DNA of 64,000 bases from the NCBI RefSeq assembly GCF_900109705.1, contig NZ_FOAI01000007.1:1-64000 (forward strand), written 5' to 3'. Source of the stretch: Roseivivax marinus (lineage in GTDB: Bacteria; Pseudomonadota; Alphaproteobacteria; Rhodobacterales; Rhodobacteraceae). Of the stretch, positions 24,776-34,424 are shown in pieces (the stretch's first letter is position 1; every line of letters starts with the position of its first letter). The position numbers and the translations under genes were made by a program. Below the pieces are notes generated by a model, which saw only the letters and a list, made by a program, of their open reading frames with translations, searched no databases and was not told where the DNA came from.

Positions 24776-26242
24776 ATGCTGATCCAGGACCACGACCGCG
24801 CGGGCGGATACTGGGGGGCGGTCTATGCCTTCTGCGCCGTGAAGGGGTTGCAGGTGGTGATCGACGGGCCGGTGGGCTGCGAGAACCTGCCGGTGACGAG
24901 CGTCCTGCACTACACCGACGCGCTGCCGCCGCACGAGCTGCCGATCGTGGTGACCGGTCTTGGCGAGGAGGAGCTGGGCCGCGACGGCACCGAGGGGGCG
25001 ATGAAGCGGGCCTGGGGTACGCTCGACCCGGCGTTGCCGGCGGTGGTGGTGACCGGCTCGATCGCCGAGATGATCGGCGGGGGCGTCACGCCGCAGGGCA
25101 CGAACCTGCAACGGTTCCTGCCGCGCACGATCGACGAGGACCAGTGGCAGGCGGCCGACCGGGCGATGACCTGGCTGTTCACCGAGTTCGGCATGACGAA
25201 GGGCCGGATGCCCCCCGAGAAGAAGCGCGCCGAGGGCGACAGGCCGCGCGTCAACATCCTCGGGCCGATGTATGGCACGTTCAACATGCCCTCGGACCTG
25301 GCCGAGATCCGGCGCCTGGTCGAGGGGATCGGCGCCGAGGTCAACATGGTGATGCCGCTGGGTGCGCACCTGGCCGAGATGCGCGGGCTGGTGAACGCGG
25401 ACGTCAACGTTTGCATGTACCGGGAGTTCGGCCGCGGGCTCTGCGAGGTGCTGAACAAGCCCTACCTGCAGGCGCCCATCGGGATGGAGTCGACGACGTT
25501 GTTCCTGCGCAAGCTGGGTGAGCTGACGGGTCTCGACCCCGAGCCGTTCATCGAGCGGGAGAAGCATTCGACGCTGAAGCCCGTGTGGGACCTGTGGCGG
25601 TCGGTGACGCAGGATTTCTTCGCCACGGCGTCCTTCGCGATCGTGGCGAACGAGACCTACGCACGGGGCATCCGCAAGTACCTCGAGGGCGATCTCGGGC
25701 TGCCCTGCGCCTTCGCCGTGGCACGGGTGGCCGGTCAGAAGACCGACAACGACGCGGTGCGCGCGAAGCTGGCGCAGCACCGGCCGCTGGTGGTGCTCGG
25801 GTCGATCAACGAGAAGATGTACCTCGCGGAGGCACGCTCCGGGCACGGGCCGCAACCGGCCTTCATTCCAGCAAGCTTTCCAGGCGCGGCAATCCGGCGG
25901 GCCACGGGCACGCCGATGATGGGCTACGCCGGGGCGACCTACCTGCTTCAGGAGGTCTGCAACGGGCTTTTTGACGCGCTCTTCCACATCCTGCCGCTGG
26001 GCAGCCAGATGGATGCCGGTCCCGCCACGCCGACCCCGATGCGGCGCGACATGGCCTGGGATGCCGACGCGCAGGCCGAGCTCGACCGGATCGTGGCCAC
26101 CCACCCGATCCTGACCCGCATTTCCGCCGCCAAGCAGTTGCGCGACGCCGCCGAGGCGGCCGCGCTGGAACAGGGCGCGTCGCGCGTGGTGCGCGAGACC
26201 GTCACATCTCTCGACCCAGCCAGAGGAGGACAGACCTCATGA
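24776..26242 (+). CDS. bchZ: chlorophyllide a reductase subunit Z, BchZ
   Basis: The 488-residue NifK-like subunit completes the chlorophyllide a reductase. It begins with the conserved [22 protein letters not shown] and has the cluster-region cysteine in [12 protein letters not shown]. The [24 protein letters not shown] segment and the C-terminal helical domain are family-typical. GCGGAGGGA precedes the ATG. Its stop overlaps pufQ by 4 nt, so bchZ and pufQ are coupled and the puf promoter(s) probably lie within bchZ. Confidence 0.96.
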   Translation: MLIQDHDRAGGYWGAVYAFCAVKGLQVVIDGPVGCENLPVTSVLHYTDALPPHELPIVVTGLGEEELGRDGTEGAMKRAWGTLDPALPAVVVTGSIAEMIGGGVTPQGTNLQRFLPRTIDEDQWQAADRAMTWLFTEFGMTKGRMPPEKKRAEGDRPRVNILGPMYGTFNMPSDLAEIRRLVEGIGAEVNMVMPLGAHLAEMRGLVNADVNVCMYREFGRGLCEVLNKPYLQAPIGMESTTLFLRKLGELTGLDPEPFIEREKHSTLKPVWDLWRSVTQDFFATASFAIVANETYARGIRKYLEGDLGLPCAFAVARVAGQKTDNDAVRAKLAQHRPLVVLGSINEKMYLAEARSGHGPQPAFIPASFPGAAIRRATGTPMMGYAGATYLLQEVCNGLFDALFHILPLGSQMDAGPATPTPMRRDMAWDADAQAELDRIVATHPILTRISAAKQLRDAAEAAALEQGASRVVRETVTSLDPARGGQTS

Positions 26243-26460
26243 GCGACTTCACCAGCGACATGCCCCGCCGGCGCCACGCGGCGAAACGGGGGACCGAGTT
26301 CTTCATCTATTTCAGCCTGATCTTCGTGCTGGCGATCCCCTTCGCCACGGCGTTCTGGCTTCTGGAGGTGTTCCAGAAGCAGACGCTGAACCTGCACGGA
26401 CCGCTCGCCCGGGCCTGGGCCGAGGCGGACCGGATCACGCCGATCCTGTTCTCGGCGTAA
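26239..26460 (+). CDS. pufQ: PufQ, bacteriochlorophyll-associated small membrane protein
   Basis: The 73-residue protein has one strongly hydrophobic helix ([20 protein letters not shown], about residues 24-43) after a basic N-terminus with RRRHAAKRG, as in Rhodobacter PufQ. PufQ stimulates bacteriochlorophyll formation or delivery to pigment-binding proteins. Its start overlaps the bchZ stop. The 123-nt gap to pufB contains a GC hairpin and a UUCG-type hairpin. Confidence 0.9.
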   Translation: MSDFTSDMPRRRHAAKRGTEFFIYFSLIFVLAIPFATAFWLLEVFQKQTLNLHGPLARAWAEADRITPILFSA

Positions 26461-26477
26461 GCCGGGCAAGAGACTGA

Positions 26478-26513
26478 CCGCCCCTCGGCTCGGGGGCGGA
26501 CAGCCCTTCGGGC
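26478..26513 (+). other. hairpins in the pufQ-pufB spacer
   Basis: CCGCCCC (26478-26484) pairs with GGGGCGG (26493-26499), followed by GCCC-TTC-GGGC (26503-26513), a UUCG-like minihairpin. In Rhodobacter the corresponding spacer is a processing region that protects the pufBA mRNA; the same role here is inferred from position. Confidence 0.45.
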
Positions 26514-26583
26514 GCGTCAGCGTCCGCGGGGACCCGGCCGCGAGGGTGTCGCGGCGTCAGCATAACGTTCCGGAGGAAAGTTC

Positions 26584-26733
26584 ATGGCTGATCCGACCGA
26601 CCTGTCCTTCACAGGTCTCACCGACGAGCAGGCGCAGGAACTGCATTCCGTCTACATGAGCGGCCTCTGGCTGTTCTCGGCGGTGGCAGTTGTGGCCCAC
26701 CTGGCCACGTTCATCTGGCGTCCGTGGTTCTGA
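26584..26733 (+). CDS. pufB: light-harvesting complex 1 beta subunit PufB
   Basis: The 49-residue beta polypeptide has a polar N-terminal region ([21 protein letters not shown]), a single membrane helix and the bacteriochlorophyll-ligating His in [12 protein letters not shown]. It ends in the conserved WRPWF. Two such His-ligated pigments are held per alpha-beta pair around the reaction centre. CGGAGGAAAG precedes the ATG. pufA begins 13 nt after the stop. Confidence 0.96.
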   Translation: MADPTDLSFTGLTDEQAQELHSVYMSGLWLFSAVAVVAHLATFIWRPWF

Positions 26734-26746
26734 GGGAGGCAACGAA

Positions 26747-26908
26747 ATGGCAAAGTTCTACAAGATCTGGCTCATCTTCGACCCCCGCCGCGTCTTCGTG
26801 GCGCAGGGCGTCTTCCTCTTCCTGCTCGCCGTCATGATCCACCTCGTCGTTCTGTCGAACGGCGTGAACTGGTTCGAGACGGCCGCCGCCGCCGGCGGCG
26901 CAGGCTGA
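26747..26908 (+). CDS. pufA: light-harvesting complex 1 alpha subunit PufA
   Basis: The 53-residue alpha polypeptide opens with [19 protein letters not shown], has one transmembrane helix and the ligand His in VMIHLVVLS, and ends in an Ala/Gly-rich tail. The DPRRVF motif is diagnostic of LH1 alpha. The TGA stop overlaps an ATG that opens a 35-codon basic ORF in the pufA-pufL spacer. A strong hairpin begins 7 nt after the stop. Confidence 0.96.
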   Translation: MAKFYKIWLIFDPRRVFVAQGVFLFLLAVMIHLVVLSNGVNWFETAAAAGGAG

Positions 26909-27015
26909 TGGTGCCGGCACGCGGACCCCGCGTGCCGCGCCATCGCACCGACAAGACCGCCGCGGGCGGGATCCGGGTGCCCAGGCACCGGCCCGGCCGC
27001 GGCAAACGCAAGTAG
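26908..27015 (+). CDS. possible 35-residue basic peptide in the pufA-pufL spacer
   Basis: An ATG overlapping the pufA stop (TGATG) opens 35 codons ending in TAG. The peptide starts [13 protein letters not shown] and ends RHRPGRGKRK. It is strongly basic and contains the hexapeptide RVPRHR twice. No ribosome-binding site of its own is apparent, but the TGATG overlap would allow re-initiation. The first codons lie in the mRNA-stabilising hairpin, so this may only be a by-product of a GC-rich structured spacer. Not a recognised family. Confidence 0.25.
   Translation: MVPARGPRVPRHRTDKTAAGGIRVPRHRPGRGKRK
26915..26937 (+). other. pufA-pufL intercistronic hairpin (mRNA stabiliser)
   Basis: A 10-bp stem (26915-26924 with 26928-26937) and a 3-nt loop starts 7 nt after the pufA stop. 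The equivalent hairpin in Rhodobacter blocks 3' decay and keeps pufBA mRNA in excess over pufLM, setting the antenna to reaction-centre ratio. It lacks a U-run. Confidence 0.7.
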
Positions 27016-27028
27016 GGAGCGACGGCCC

Positions 27029-27044
27029 CCGGCGCACGCGCCGG
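27029..27044 (+). other. second small hairpin before pufL
   Basis: CCGGCGC and GCGCCGG (27029-27035 and 27038-27044) form a compact palindrome 29 nt before the pufL ATG, possibly part of the same intercistronic decay barrier. Confidence 0.35.
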
Positions 27045-27072
27045 ACGCGGCCGCCAAACGCGGAGACGGACG

Positions 27073-27918
27073 ATGGCACTGCTCACCTTCGAAAAGAAAT
27101 ACCGCGTCCGCGGAGGGACGCTGATCGGCGGCGATCTGTTCGACTTCTGGGTGGGGCCTTTCTATGTGGGCTTCTTCGGTGTCACGACCGCCTTCTTCGC
27201 CTTGTTGGGCACGATCCTAATCTTCTGGGGCGCGGCGCACCAGGGCACGTTCAATCCCTGGCTCATCAACATCGCGCCGCCGGACCTCAGCTACGGTCTG
27301 GGCGCCGCGCCGCTGATGGAGGGCGGGCTGTGGCAGGTCATCACGATCTGCGCCATCGGCGCCTTCTGCAGTTGGGCTCTGCGCGAGGTCGAGATCTGCC
27401 GCAAGCTGGGCATGGGCTATCACGTCCCGTTCGCCTTCAGCGTCGCGATCCTCGCCTACCTGACCCTGGTGGTGTTCCGTCCGCTTCTCATGGGCGCTTG
27501 GGGCCATGCCTTTCCATACGGCATCTTCGCCCACCTCGACTGGGTGTCGAACACCGGCTACGCCTACCTGCACTTCCACTACAACCCGGCGCACATGCTG
27601 GCGGTGACGTTCTTCTTCACCACCACGCTCGCGCTCGCGCTGCACGGCGCGCTGATCCTCTCGGCGGCGAACCCCGAGAAGGGCGAGACCATGAAGACCC
27701 CCGACCACGAGGACACGTTCTTCCGGGACTTCATCGGCTACTCGGTCGGCACGCTGGGCATCCACCGCGTGGGCCTTCTGCTCGCGCTCAACGCCGGCTT
27801 CTGGTCGGCGGTCTGCATCATCATTTCGGGACCGGTCTGGACCAAGGGCTGGCCCGAGTGGTGGAACTGGTGGCTCGAGATGCCGATCTGGGGTCCGGTC
27901 GCCAACGGGGGAGTGTGA
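27073..27918 (+). CDS. pufL: photosynthetic reaction centre L subunit
   Basis: The 281-residue protein has five transmembrane helices and carries the special pair, monomer bacteriochlorophylls and non-haem iron sites with PufM. It begins [25 protein letters not shown] as in all purple-bacterial L subunits. Ligand histidines are visible in [25 protein letters not shown] and [17 protein letters not shown]. It is followed 3 nt later by pufM. Full length and highly conserved. Confidence 0.98.
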   Translation: MALLTFEKKYRVRGGTLIGGDLFDFWVGPFYVGFFGVTTAFFALLGTILIFWGAAHQGTFNPWLINIAPPDLSYGLGAAPLMEGGLWQVITICAIGAFCSWALREVEICRKLGMGYHVPFAFSVAILAYLTLVVFRPLLMGAWGHAFPYGIFAHLDWVSNTGYAYLHFHYNPAHMLAVTFFFTTTLALALHGALILSAANPEKGETMKTPDHEDTFFRDFIGYSVGTLGIHRVGLLLALNAGFWSAVCIIISGPVWTKGWPEWWNWWLEMPIWGPVANGGV

Positions 27919-27921
27919 GCC

Positions 27922-28923
27922 ATGACCTGGAAGGTGGAATACCAGAACATCTTTACCCAGACCCAGGTGCAGGGCACCCCGGAATGGGGGATGAACGACA
28001 ACGGCCAGATGATGGAAGAGCGCACGCTGCCGCCCTTCTTCTCGACCCTCGCGGGCTGGTTCGGCAACGCGCAGATCGGGCCGATCTACCTCGGCTGGAC
28101 CGGCATGGTGTCGGCGGCGACATTCCTGATCGCGCTGAACATCGTCGGCTTCAACATGCTGGCGCAGGTCGACTGGTCGATCCCCGAGTTCATCCGTCAG
28201 GGCTTCTGGCTGGCGCTCGAGCCGCCAAGCCCGGAATACGGCCTGAAAATCCCGCCGCTCTATGACGGCGGCTGGTACATCATCGCCAGCTTCTTCCTTC
28301 TGGTGTCGGTGATGACGTGGTGGGCGCGATCCTACCTGCTGGCCAAGGAACAGAAGATGGGCAAGCACGTCTTCTGGGCGTTCGGCTCGGCGATCTGGCT
28401 GTTCCTGGTGCTGGGCCTCTTCCGGCCGATCCTGATGGGGTCGTGGTCCGAGGCGGTGCCCTACGGCATCTTCCCGCACCTCGACTGGACCACGGCGTTC
28501 TCGATCCGCTACGGCAACCTCTACTACAACCCGTTCCACTGCCTGAGCATCGTGTTCCTCTACGGCTCGGTGCTGCTCTTCGCGATGCACGGGGCGACGA
28601 TCCTTGCCGTCACCCGCTACGGCGGCGACCGCGAGCTCGAGCAGATCGTCGACCGCGGAACGGCGTCCGAACGCGCCGCCCTCTTCTGGCGCTGGACCAT
28701 GGGCTTCAACGCCACGATGGAGGGCATCCACCGCTGGGCGTGGTGGTTCGCGGTCCTCACCCCGATCACCGGCGGCATCGGCATCCTGCTGACCGGCACG
28801 GTCGTCGACAACTGGTTCGTCTGGGCGCAGGAGCATCACTTCGCCCCCACCTATGACGGCGCCTACGGATACGAAGCCTACGGCTACGACTACCAGGGCT
28901 TCATCTCGCAAGGGGGGGACTGA
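27922..28923 (+). CDS. pufM: photosynthetic reaction centre M subunit
   Basis: The 333-residue, five-helix partner of PufL carries the segments [20 protein letters not shown] and [22 protein letters not shown], which hold the special-pair and iron-ligand histidines, and [20 protein letters not shown] near the quinone site. The C-terminus extends past the last helix with a Tyr/Gly-rich segment, as is common where PufC docks on the complex. pufC starts 3 nt after the stop. Confidence 0.98.
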   Translation: MTWKVEYQNIFTQTQVQGTPEWGMNDNGQMMEERTLPPFFSTLAGWFGNAQIGPIYLGWTGMVSAATFLIALNIVGFNMLAQVDWSIPEFIRQGFWLALEPPSPEYGLKIPPLYDGGWYIIASFFLLVSVMTWWARSYLLAKEQKMGKHVFWAFGSAIWLFLVLGLFRPILMGSWSEAVPYGIFPHLDWTTAFSIRYGNLYYNPFHCLSIVFLYGSVLLFAMHGATILAVTRYGGDRELEQIVDRGTASERAALFWRWTMGFNATMEGIHRWAWWFAVLTPITGGIGILLTGTVVDNWFVWAQEHHFAPTYDGAYGYEAYGYDYQGFISQGGD

Positions 28924-28926
28924 GCC

Positions 28927-30042
28927 ATGCTTCCGAAGTGGTTCACCAACTGGAACCGGGACAAGCCCGTCGACATCTACGGCCCGGCGGTTCTCGTCGG
29001 CGCCGTGGGCGGCGCGGTCCTGGTGGCGGCTCTGCTGATCTCGGCGGGACAGCCGTTCAAGACCAAGTCCATGCAGACCGGCCCGCGCGGGACCGGCATG
29101 GTCCAGCCCGAGTTCGTGTCCGAAGTCACCGACATCGATCCGACCATCGCCAACTACTACAGCGATGAGCCGTTCCCGGTGTCTGCCGACGACCCCCGGG
29201 CATCGGAGGTCTACGAGAACGTCCAGGTTCTCGGCGATCTGACCGAGGACAACTTCAACCGGCTCATGGCGGCGATCACGCAATGGGTCGCGCCCGAGCA
29301 AGGCTGCGCCTACTGCCACGGCAACGGCGGGATCGAGACCTACGCTTCGGACGACCTTTACACGAAGGTGGTGTCGCGGCGGATGATCGAGATGACCCAG
29401 AACATCAATGAGGCGTGGGCCGGTCACGTCCAGGCCAACGCCGAGGTCGGGGTCAACTGCTACACCTGCCACCGCGGCCAGAATGTCCCGTCCGAGATCT
29501 GGTTCAGACAGACGCCTCTCGGCGACACGATGGAGGGCTGGGGCGCGGTGCAGAACCGTGTGACGGTCCAGTCGCAGTATACCTCGCTGCCGTCGGATGC
29601 GCTCGAGACCTACCTGCTGTCGGACGGCCCGATCGGGGTCCACGACTTCCAGAGCCACGTCGACGCGCGGCCCTGGCAGGAGGACACCGCCACCTGGCAG
29701 GACGCAGAGCGGACCTACTCGCTGATGAACTACGTCTCGAACTCGCTGGGGGTGAACTGCACGTTCTGCCACAACACCCGCGCGTTCTACGATGGGGGGC
29801 AGGTCACGCCGCAATGGGCGACGGAAAGCCTCGGCATCGCGATGGTGCGGGAGATGAACCAAGAGTACCTGGTCCCGCTGCAAGACGTGTATCCCGAGAT
29901 CCGTCTCGGACCGCTGCACGGCGACGCACCCAAGGCCGCGTGCAAGACCTGTCACAAGGGCTATCAGCAGCCGATGCAGGGTCTGAACGTGATCGGTGAC
30001 TGGCCCGAGCTCGCGACCACCGGATCGCCGGTCTACGACTGA
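28927..30042 (+). CDS. pufC: reaction-centre tetraheme cytochrome c subunit PufC
   Basis: The 371-residue protein has an N-terminal membrane segment (about residues 20-38, VLVGAVGGAVLVAALLISAG) and four heme motifs: CAYCH, CYTCH, CTFCH and CKTCH. PufC re-reduces the photo-oxidised special pair from soluble cytochromes. The N-terminus lacks a lipobox Cys, so it is anchored by an uncleaved helix. No pufX follows; pufC-containing puf operons generally lack pufX. The 3' flank holds two strong hairpins before the convergent trhO gene. Confidence 0.97.
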   Translation: MLPKWFTNWNRDKPVDIYGPAVLVGAVGGAVLVAALLISAGQPFKTKSMQTGPRGTGMVQPEFVSEVTDIDPTIANYYSDEPFPVSADDPRASEVYENVQVLGDLTEDNFNRLMAAITQWVAPEQGCAYCHGNGGIETYASDDLYTKVVSRRMIEMTQNINEAWAGHVQANAEVGVNCYTCHRGQNVPSEIWFRQTPLGDTMEGWGAVQNRVTVQSQYTSLPSDALETYLLSDGPIGVHDFQSHVDARPWQEDTATWQDAERTYSLMNYVSNSLGVNCTFCHNTRAFYDGGQVTPQWATESLGIAMVREMNQEYLVPLQDVYPEIRLGPLHGDAPKAACKTCHKGYQQPMQGLNVIGDWPELATTGSPVYD

Positions 30043-30125
30043 CGCACGCCGGCCCCCGCCGACGAGGGCGGGAGCCGGTCAGCCCGGATCCGCGGCCGCT
30101 GTCTTCCCAAGTGGGTCGCGGATAC

Positions 30126-30145
30126 GCGGGGCAGGCTCGCCCCGC
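30126..30145 (+). terminator. hairpin in the puf 3' region
   Basis: GCGGGGC (30126-30132) and GCCCCGC (30139-30145) form a 7-bp stem with a 6-nt loop, 84 nt after pufC. It is the first of two structures that could end or trim the puf transcript. Confidence 0.5.
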
Positions 30146-30170
30146 GATCGTTCCTGTTGGCTACAGGACC

Positions 30171-30208
30171 GGCGCCACGCCTCCCGGCGCATCCGGGGGC
30201 GTGGCGCC
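30171..30208 (+). terminator. long hairpin ending the puf operon
   Basis: GGCGCCACGCC (30171-30181) pairs perfectly with GGCGTGGCGCC (30198-30208), and an inner CCCGG/CCGGG extends the helix, giving about 16 bp. It lies between the convergent pufC and trhO genes and could terminate both. The puf 3' UTR of Rhodobacter releases a small RNA (PcrX); a similar RNA here is an inference. Confidence 0.65.
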
Positions 30209-30249
30209 AATCTTACCACGAAAGTGGATCGGGCGGCGCGCAAACAGCG

Positions 30250-31158
30250 CTAATCGTCCCCGGCCAGATGGGTTTCGCCCCGCGCGCGGGCTAGCGCGAT
30301 CTGCTTCTGCCGCTCGCGGAAGCGCGCCTTGTCGGCCTCGGTGGTCTCGTGCGCACACTGGTGGCAGGCGACACCCTCCTCGAACTCGGGGCGGGCGCGA
30401 TCCTCGGGCCTGATCGGGCGGCGGCAGGCATGGCACAGCAGATGCGGCCCTTCGCGCAGGCCGTGGCCCACGGACACCCGCCCGTCGAAGACGAAGCACT
30501 CGCCCTGCCACGCGCTGTCGGCCTCGGGCACGTTTTCGAGGTAGTTCAGGATGCCGCCCTTGAGGTGGTAGACCTCCTCGACTCCTTGCGACATCAGGTA
30601 GTTCGTCGACTTCTCGCAGCGGATGCCGCCGGTGCAGAACATCGCGATCCGCTTGTTGTGAAAGCGGTCCTTGTTCTTCTCCCACCACGCGGGGAAGTCA
30701 CGGAAGCTCTTGGTTTCGGGGTCGACCGCGCCCTCGAAGGTGCCGATGGCGACCTCGTAGTCGTTGCGGGTGTCGATCACCGCCACGTCGGGCTGGCGGA
30801 TGAAGTCGGTCCACTCTTCGGGTGTCACGTAATGGCCGGTGGCCGCGCGCGGGTCGACGCCGGGCTGGCCGAGGGTGACGATCTCCTTCTTGAGCCGCAC
30901 CTTGAGGCGCGCGAAGGGCCGGTCTTCGGCGGTGGAATACTTCACCTCGAGTTCCGTGCAGCCGGGCAGGGCGCGGATGCGGTCGATCAGTCGCGCGATG
31001 CCGTCCTCGGGTCCGGCGACCGTGCCGTTGATCCCCTCGTGCGCCAGAAGCAACGTGCCGGTGACGCCGCATTCGCGCGCACGGGCCTCGAGCCCCGGCT
31101 GCAGGGCGGCGGGGTCCTCGAACGGGGCGAACTGGTAGAGCGCGGCAACGGTATACAT
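30250..31158 (-). CDS. trhO: tRNA uridine(34) 5-hydroxylase TrhO (rhodanese family)
   Basis: The 302-residue protein has an N-terminal ferredoxin-like region (YTVAALYQFAPFEDPAALQPGL) and a rhodanese domain with active Cys in MFCTGGIRCEKSTNYL. It ends with a Cys-rich tail (HLLCHACRRPI and VACHQCAHE), a possible zinc site. TrhO hydroxylates U34 of certain tRNAs oxygen-dependently, the first step to 5-oxyacetyl or methoxy uridine. It is convergent with puf and divergent from pncA. Confidence 0.93.
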   Translation of the reverse strand: MYTVAALYQFAPFEDPAALQPGLEARARECGVTGTLLLAHEGINGTVAGPEDGIARLIDRIRALPGCTELEVKYSTAEDRPFARLKVRLKKEIVTLGQPGVDPRAATGHYVTPEEWTDFIRQPDVAVIDTRNDYEVAIGTFEGAVDPETKSFRDFPAWWEKNKDRFHNKRIAMFCTGGIRCEKSTNYLMSQGVEEVYHLKGGILNYLENVPEADSAWQGECFVFDGRVSVGHGLREGPHLLCHACRRPIRPEDRARPEFEEGVACHQCAHETTEADKARFRERQKQIALARARGETHLAGDD

Positions 31159-31270
31159 GGCGGCGAAATACGGAGCGCGCCGCCCGCGATCAAGAGGCGC
31201 GCGCCGGGGTTGCGGCCGGGTCGCACGAGGCTAGGCTCTGCCGCGACACCGGACAGGACGGAGATGCACC

Positions 31271-31870
31271 ATGCAGGCGCTGATCGTGATCGACGTGCAA
31301 CGGGATTTCTGCGGCGGCGGAGCGCTGGCCGTGCCGGACGGCGACGCCGTGGTCGCGCCGATCAACGCGCTGATGGACGAGGCCGGCGCCGTGGTCCTGA
31401 CGCAGGACTGGCACCCCGAGGGCCACTCGTCCTTCGCCTCGCAGCACGCGGGCAAGGCGCCGCTCGAAACGGTAGACATGCCCTACGGCACGCAGGTTCT
31501 CTGGCCCGACCATTGCGTGATCGGCTCCGACGGGGCCGATTTCCATCCCGATCTGCGCACCGACCGGGCCGAGATGATCGTCCGCAAGGGCTTTCGCCGC
31601 AACGTCGACAGCTACTCGGCCTTCTTCGAGAACGACCACGAAACACATACCGGCCTTGCTGGGTACCTGCGCGAGCGGGGCATTGCCGAGCTGACCTTCG
31701 TGGGGCTCGCGCTGGACTTCTGCGTCGCGTGGTCGGCGCAGGACGCGCGTCGGCTGGGCTTCGAGGCGACGGTGCGGACGGATCTTTGCAGGGCGATCGA
31801 CGTCGACGGTTCGCGCGCCGCGGCCGAGGCGGCGATGACGGAGGCCGGGGTGAAACTGGCCGCCTCCTGA
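31271..31870 (+). CDS. pncA: nicotinamidase PncA
   Basis: The 199-residue cysteine hydrolase of the isochorismatase fold converts nicotinamide to nicotinate for NAD salvage. The catalytic triad is Asp8 (VIDVQRDF), Lys106 (IVRKGFRR) and Cys151 (LALDFCVAW), with the metal site DWHPEGHSSF around residues 47-55. The next gene on the strand is pncB, the following enzyme in the same pathway, 88 bp downstream. A 112-bp gap separates it from divergent trhO. Confidence 0.95.
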   Translation: MQALIVIDVQRDFCGGGALAVPDGDAVVAPINALMDEAGAVVLTQDWHPEGHSSFASQHAGKAPLETVDMPYGTQVLWPDHCVIGSDGADFHPDLRTDRAEMIVRKGFRRNVDSYSAFFENDHETHTGLAGYLRERGIAELTFVGLALDFCVAWSAQDARRLGFEATVRTDLCRAIDVDGSRAAAEAAMTEAGVKLAAS

Positions 31871-31958
31871 CACCTGCATCGGCCCGGAACGGGGGTGGCG
31901 CCCTTGTCTTTGCTCGGTGCGGCCTCTTTAAACGGGGGAATTGCCGCAGGAGGTGCCC

Positions 31959-33251
31959 TTGGTCGACATCGCCACACGAGTCTGGAACCACAAGTGGAAG
32001 ATCGACCCGATCGTCCGCTCGCTGATCGATACGGACTTTTACAAGCTGCTGATGTGCCAGTCGGTGTTTCGCAACAAGCCCGACACGCAGGTGACCTTCA
32101 GCCTCATCAACCGGACGACATCGGTGCCGCTGGCCAGGCTGATCGACGAAGGCGAGCTGCGCGAACAGCTCGACCACATCCGGTCGCTGTCGCTGACGCG
32201 CGGGGAGTCGACGTGGCTGCGCGGCAATACCTTCTACGGCAAGCGCCAGATGTTCCGCCCCGACTTCATGGAGTGGTTCGAGAACCTGCGCCTGCCAGCC
32301 TACCACCTCGAGCGCGTGGGCGATCAATACGAGCTGACCTTCGAGGGCGCGTGGCCCGAGGTCATGCTGTGGGAGATTCCCGCGCTTGCCGTGCTGATGG
32401 AACTGCGGGGCCGCGCCGTGCTGCACGACATGGGCCGGTTCGAGCTTCAGGTGCTTTATGCCCGCGCGATGACCAAGCTGTGGGAGAAGATCGAGCGCCT
32501 GCGCGAGATCGAGGGTCTCAAGATAGCCGACTTCGGCACCCGGCGCCGGCACTCGTTCCTGTGGCAGGACTGGTGCGTCCGGGCGATGAGCGAAGGGCTG
32601 GGTTCGAACTTCACCGGCACGTCGAATTGCCTGATCGCGAAGAACCGCGACCTGGAGGCCATCGGCACCAACGCGCACGAGTTGCCGATGGTCTACGCCG
32701 CGCTGGCCGATGACGACCAAGCGCTCGCGCGCGCGCCGTACGACGTGCTGGCCGACTGGCACGAAGAGCATGACGGCAACCTTCGGATCATCCTGCCCGA
32801 CACCTTCGGGACCGAGGGCTTCCTCGAACGAGCGCCGGACTGGCTGGCGGGCTGGACCGGCATACGCATCGACAGCGGCGACCCCGCCAAGGGCGCCGAA
32901 GCCGCGATCCGCTGGTGGAAGGACCGCGGCGAGGACCCGCGCGAGAAGCTGGTGATCTTCTCCGACGGGCTGGACGTTGACCGGATCGAGGCCCTCCAGG
33001 CGCAGTTCTCGGGTCGTGTGCGGACCTCGTTCGGCTGGGGGACCCTGCTGACCAACGACTTCAAGGGTCTCGCCCCGGACGACCGGCTCGCGCCGTTCAG
33101 CCTGGTGTGCAAGGCGGTCGCGGCGGATGGTCGTCCCACGGTCAAGCTGTCGGACAACCCCGAGAAGGCGATGGGCCCGGCCGACCAGATCGAGCGCTAC
33201 AAGCGCGTCTTCGACGTCGGCGCGCAGGAGCGGTTCGCGGTTGAGGTCTGA
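31959..33251 (+). CDS. pncB: nicotinate phosphoribosyltransferase PncB
   Basis: The 430-residue enzyme makes nicotinate mononucleotide from nicotinate and PRPP. Family segments include the N-terminal [39 protein letters not shown], the autophosphorylated-His region [10 protein letters not shown] and [14 protein letters not shown]. The start is inferred as TTG at 31959, which gives [12 protein letters not shown] and has AGGAGGT 4 nt upstream; a TTG at 31941 is in frame but lies before that ribosome-binding site. It follows pncA, forming an NAD salvage pair. Confidence 0.93.
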   Translation: MVDIATRVWNHKWKIDPIVRSLIDTDFYKLLMCQSVFRNKPDTQVTFSLINRTTSVPLARLIDEGELREQLDHIRSLSLTRGESTWLRGNTFYGKRQMFRPDFMEWFENLRLPAYHLERVGDQYELTFEGAWPEVMLWEIPALAVLMELRGRAVLHDMGRFELQVLYARAMTKLWEKIERLREIEGLKIADFGTRRRHSFLWQDWCVRAMSEGLGSNFTGTSNCLIAKNRDLEAIGTNAHELPMVYAALADDDQALARAPYDVLADWHEEHDGNLRIILPDTFGTEGFLERAPDWLAGWTGIRIDSGDPAKGAEAAIRWWKDRGEDPREKLVIFSDGLDVDRIEALQAQFSGRVRTSFGWGTLLTNDFKGLAPDDRLAPFSLVCKAVAADGRPTVKLSDNPEKAMGPADQIERYKRVFDVGAQERFAVEV

Positions 33252-33338
33252 GCCGCGCCATGCCGCCCCGGACGCGCGTGGCCATTGACGCTTTTCCTCC
33301 GGCGGGGCGGCTAGTATGACGGCCCGAGGAGACCGCCC

Positions 33339-34424
33339 ATGACCGTGATCGCGCCGCAGCCCGGCATCCTCGAGATCTCTCCCTACCAGGGGGGCAAGTC
33401 CGGCGTTGCCGGGGTCTCGAACGTCGTCAAGCTCAGTTCCAACGAGAACCCGTTCGGCCCCTCGCCTGCCGCGCAGGAGGCAGTGCGCCGGGTGTTGCAC
33501 GAAATGCATCGTTACCCGCCGACCGATCATGCCGCGCTGCGCGACGCGATCGGCGAGGTTCTGGATCTCGATCCCGCGCGGATCGTCTGTGGCGTCGGGT
33601 CGGACGAGATCCTGCACCTGCTGTGCCAGGCCTATTGCGGGCCCGGCGACGAGGTGATCCACACCGAGCACGGCTTCGCCATCTACCGCATCGGCGCGCT
33701 GGCCGCCGGTGCGACACCGGTCGAGGTGCCCGAGGCCGAGCGCGTGACCGATGTCGACGCGATCCTGTCGGCCTGCACCGAACGGACGCGGCTGGTGTTC
33801 ATCGCCAATCCCAACAATCCCACCGGCACGATGATCGGCACTGCCGAGATCGAGCGGCTGGCGGCGGGCCTGCCCGAGCGCGCGATGCTGGTGCTCGATG
33901 GTGCATATGCCGAGTTCGTCGAGGGCTACGACGGTGGCGCGGCGCTGGTCGAGGCGCTTGACAACGTGGTGATGACGCGGACCTTCTCGAAGCTCTACGG
34001 GCTTGGCGGGATGCGCGTCGGCTGGGGTTACGCGCCCGCCCACGTCATCGACGTGCTGAACCGCATCCGGGGACCGTTCAACCTGTCCGGCCCGGCACTT
34101 GCCGCCGCCGAGGCGTCGATCCGCGACACCGAGTTCGTCGAGCGGTGCCGGGCCGAGAACACCCGACTGCGGACATGGCTGGCCGAGGCGCTGATGGCGC
34201 ACGGGGTGCCGTCCGACACGTCCTGCGCCAACTTCATCCTCGCGCGGTTCCACGACCCCGAGGAGGCCGCCGCCTGCGACGCCTTCCTGCAATCGGAGGG
34301 CATCATCGTGCGCGGCGTGGGCGGCTACAAGCTGCCCGCCGCCTTGCGCATCACCGTGGGCGACGAGGCGTCATGCCGCCGGGTCGCCCATGCCATCGGC
34401 CGCTTCAAGGCGGGGGAGCGATGA
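33339..34424 (+). CDS. hisC: histidinol-phosphate aminotransferase
   Basis: The 361-residue fold-type I PLP enzyme transfers amino groups between histidinol phosphate (and probably phenylalanine/tyrosine precursors) and 2-oxoglutarate. Visible motifs are [12 protein letters not shown] at the substrate loop, [14 protein letters not shown], and the PLP lysine in [17 protein letters not shown]. Overlap of its stop with tyrC (ATGA) suggests that it also serves aromatic amino-acid synthesis, as in many alphaproteobacteria. A start codon follows GAGGAGA. Confidence 0.94.
   Translation: MTVIAPQPGILEISPYQGGKSGVAGVSNVVKLSSNENPFGPSPAAQEAVRRVLHEMHRYPPTDHAALRDAIGEVLDLDPARIVCGVGSDEILHLLCQAYCGPGDEVIHTEHGFAIYRIGALAAGATPVEVPEAERVTDVDAILSACTERTRLVFIANPNNPTGTMIGTAEIERLAAGLPERAMLVLDGAYAEFVEGYDGGAALVEALDNVVMTRTFSKLYGLGGMRVGWGYAPAHVIDVLNRIRGPFNLSGPALAAAEASIRDTEFVERCRAENTRLRTWLAEALMAHGVPSDTSCANFILARFHDPEEAAACDAFLQSEGIIVRGVGGYKLPAALRITVGDEASCRRVAHAIGRFKAGER

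Noticed and set aside
27217-29955. A 912-codon open frame antisense to pufLMC
   Set aside because: It mirrors the strongly conserved pufL, pufM and pufC, its translation is Arg/Gly/His/Val-rich without domains, and such long antisense frames are a by-product of high GC at third positions.
28924-30249. A search for pufX after pufM
   Set aside because: The gene after pufM is a complete pufC with four heme motifs, and no small PufX-like ORF follows.
31362-34292. A 976-codon frame antisense to pncA-pncB-hisC
   Set aside because: It crosses three convincing genes and has no homology-like motif, so it was treated as a shadow.
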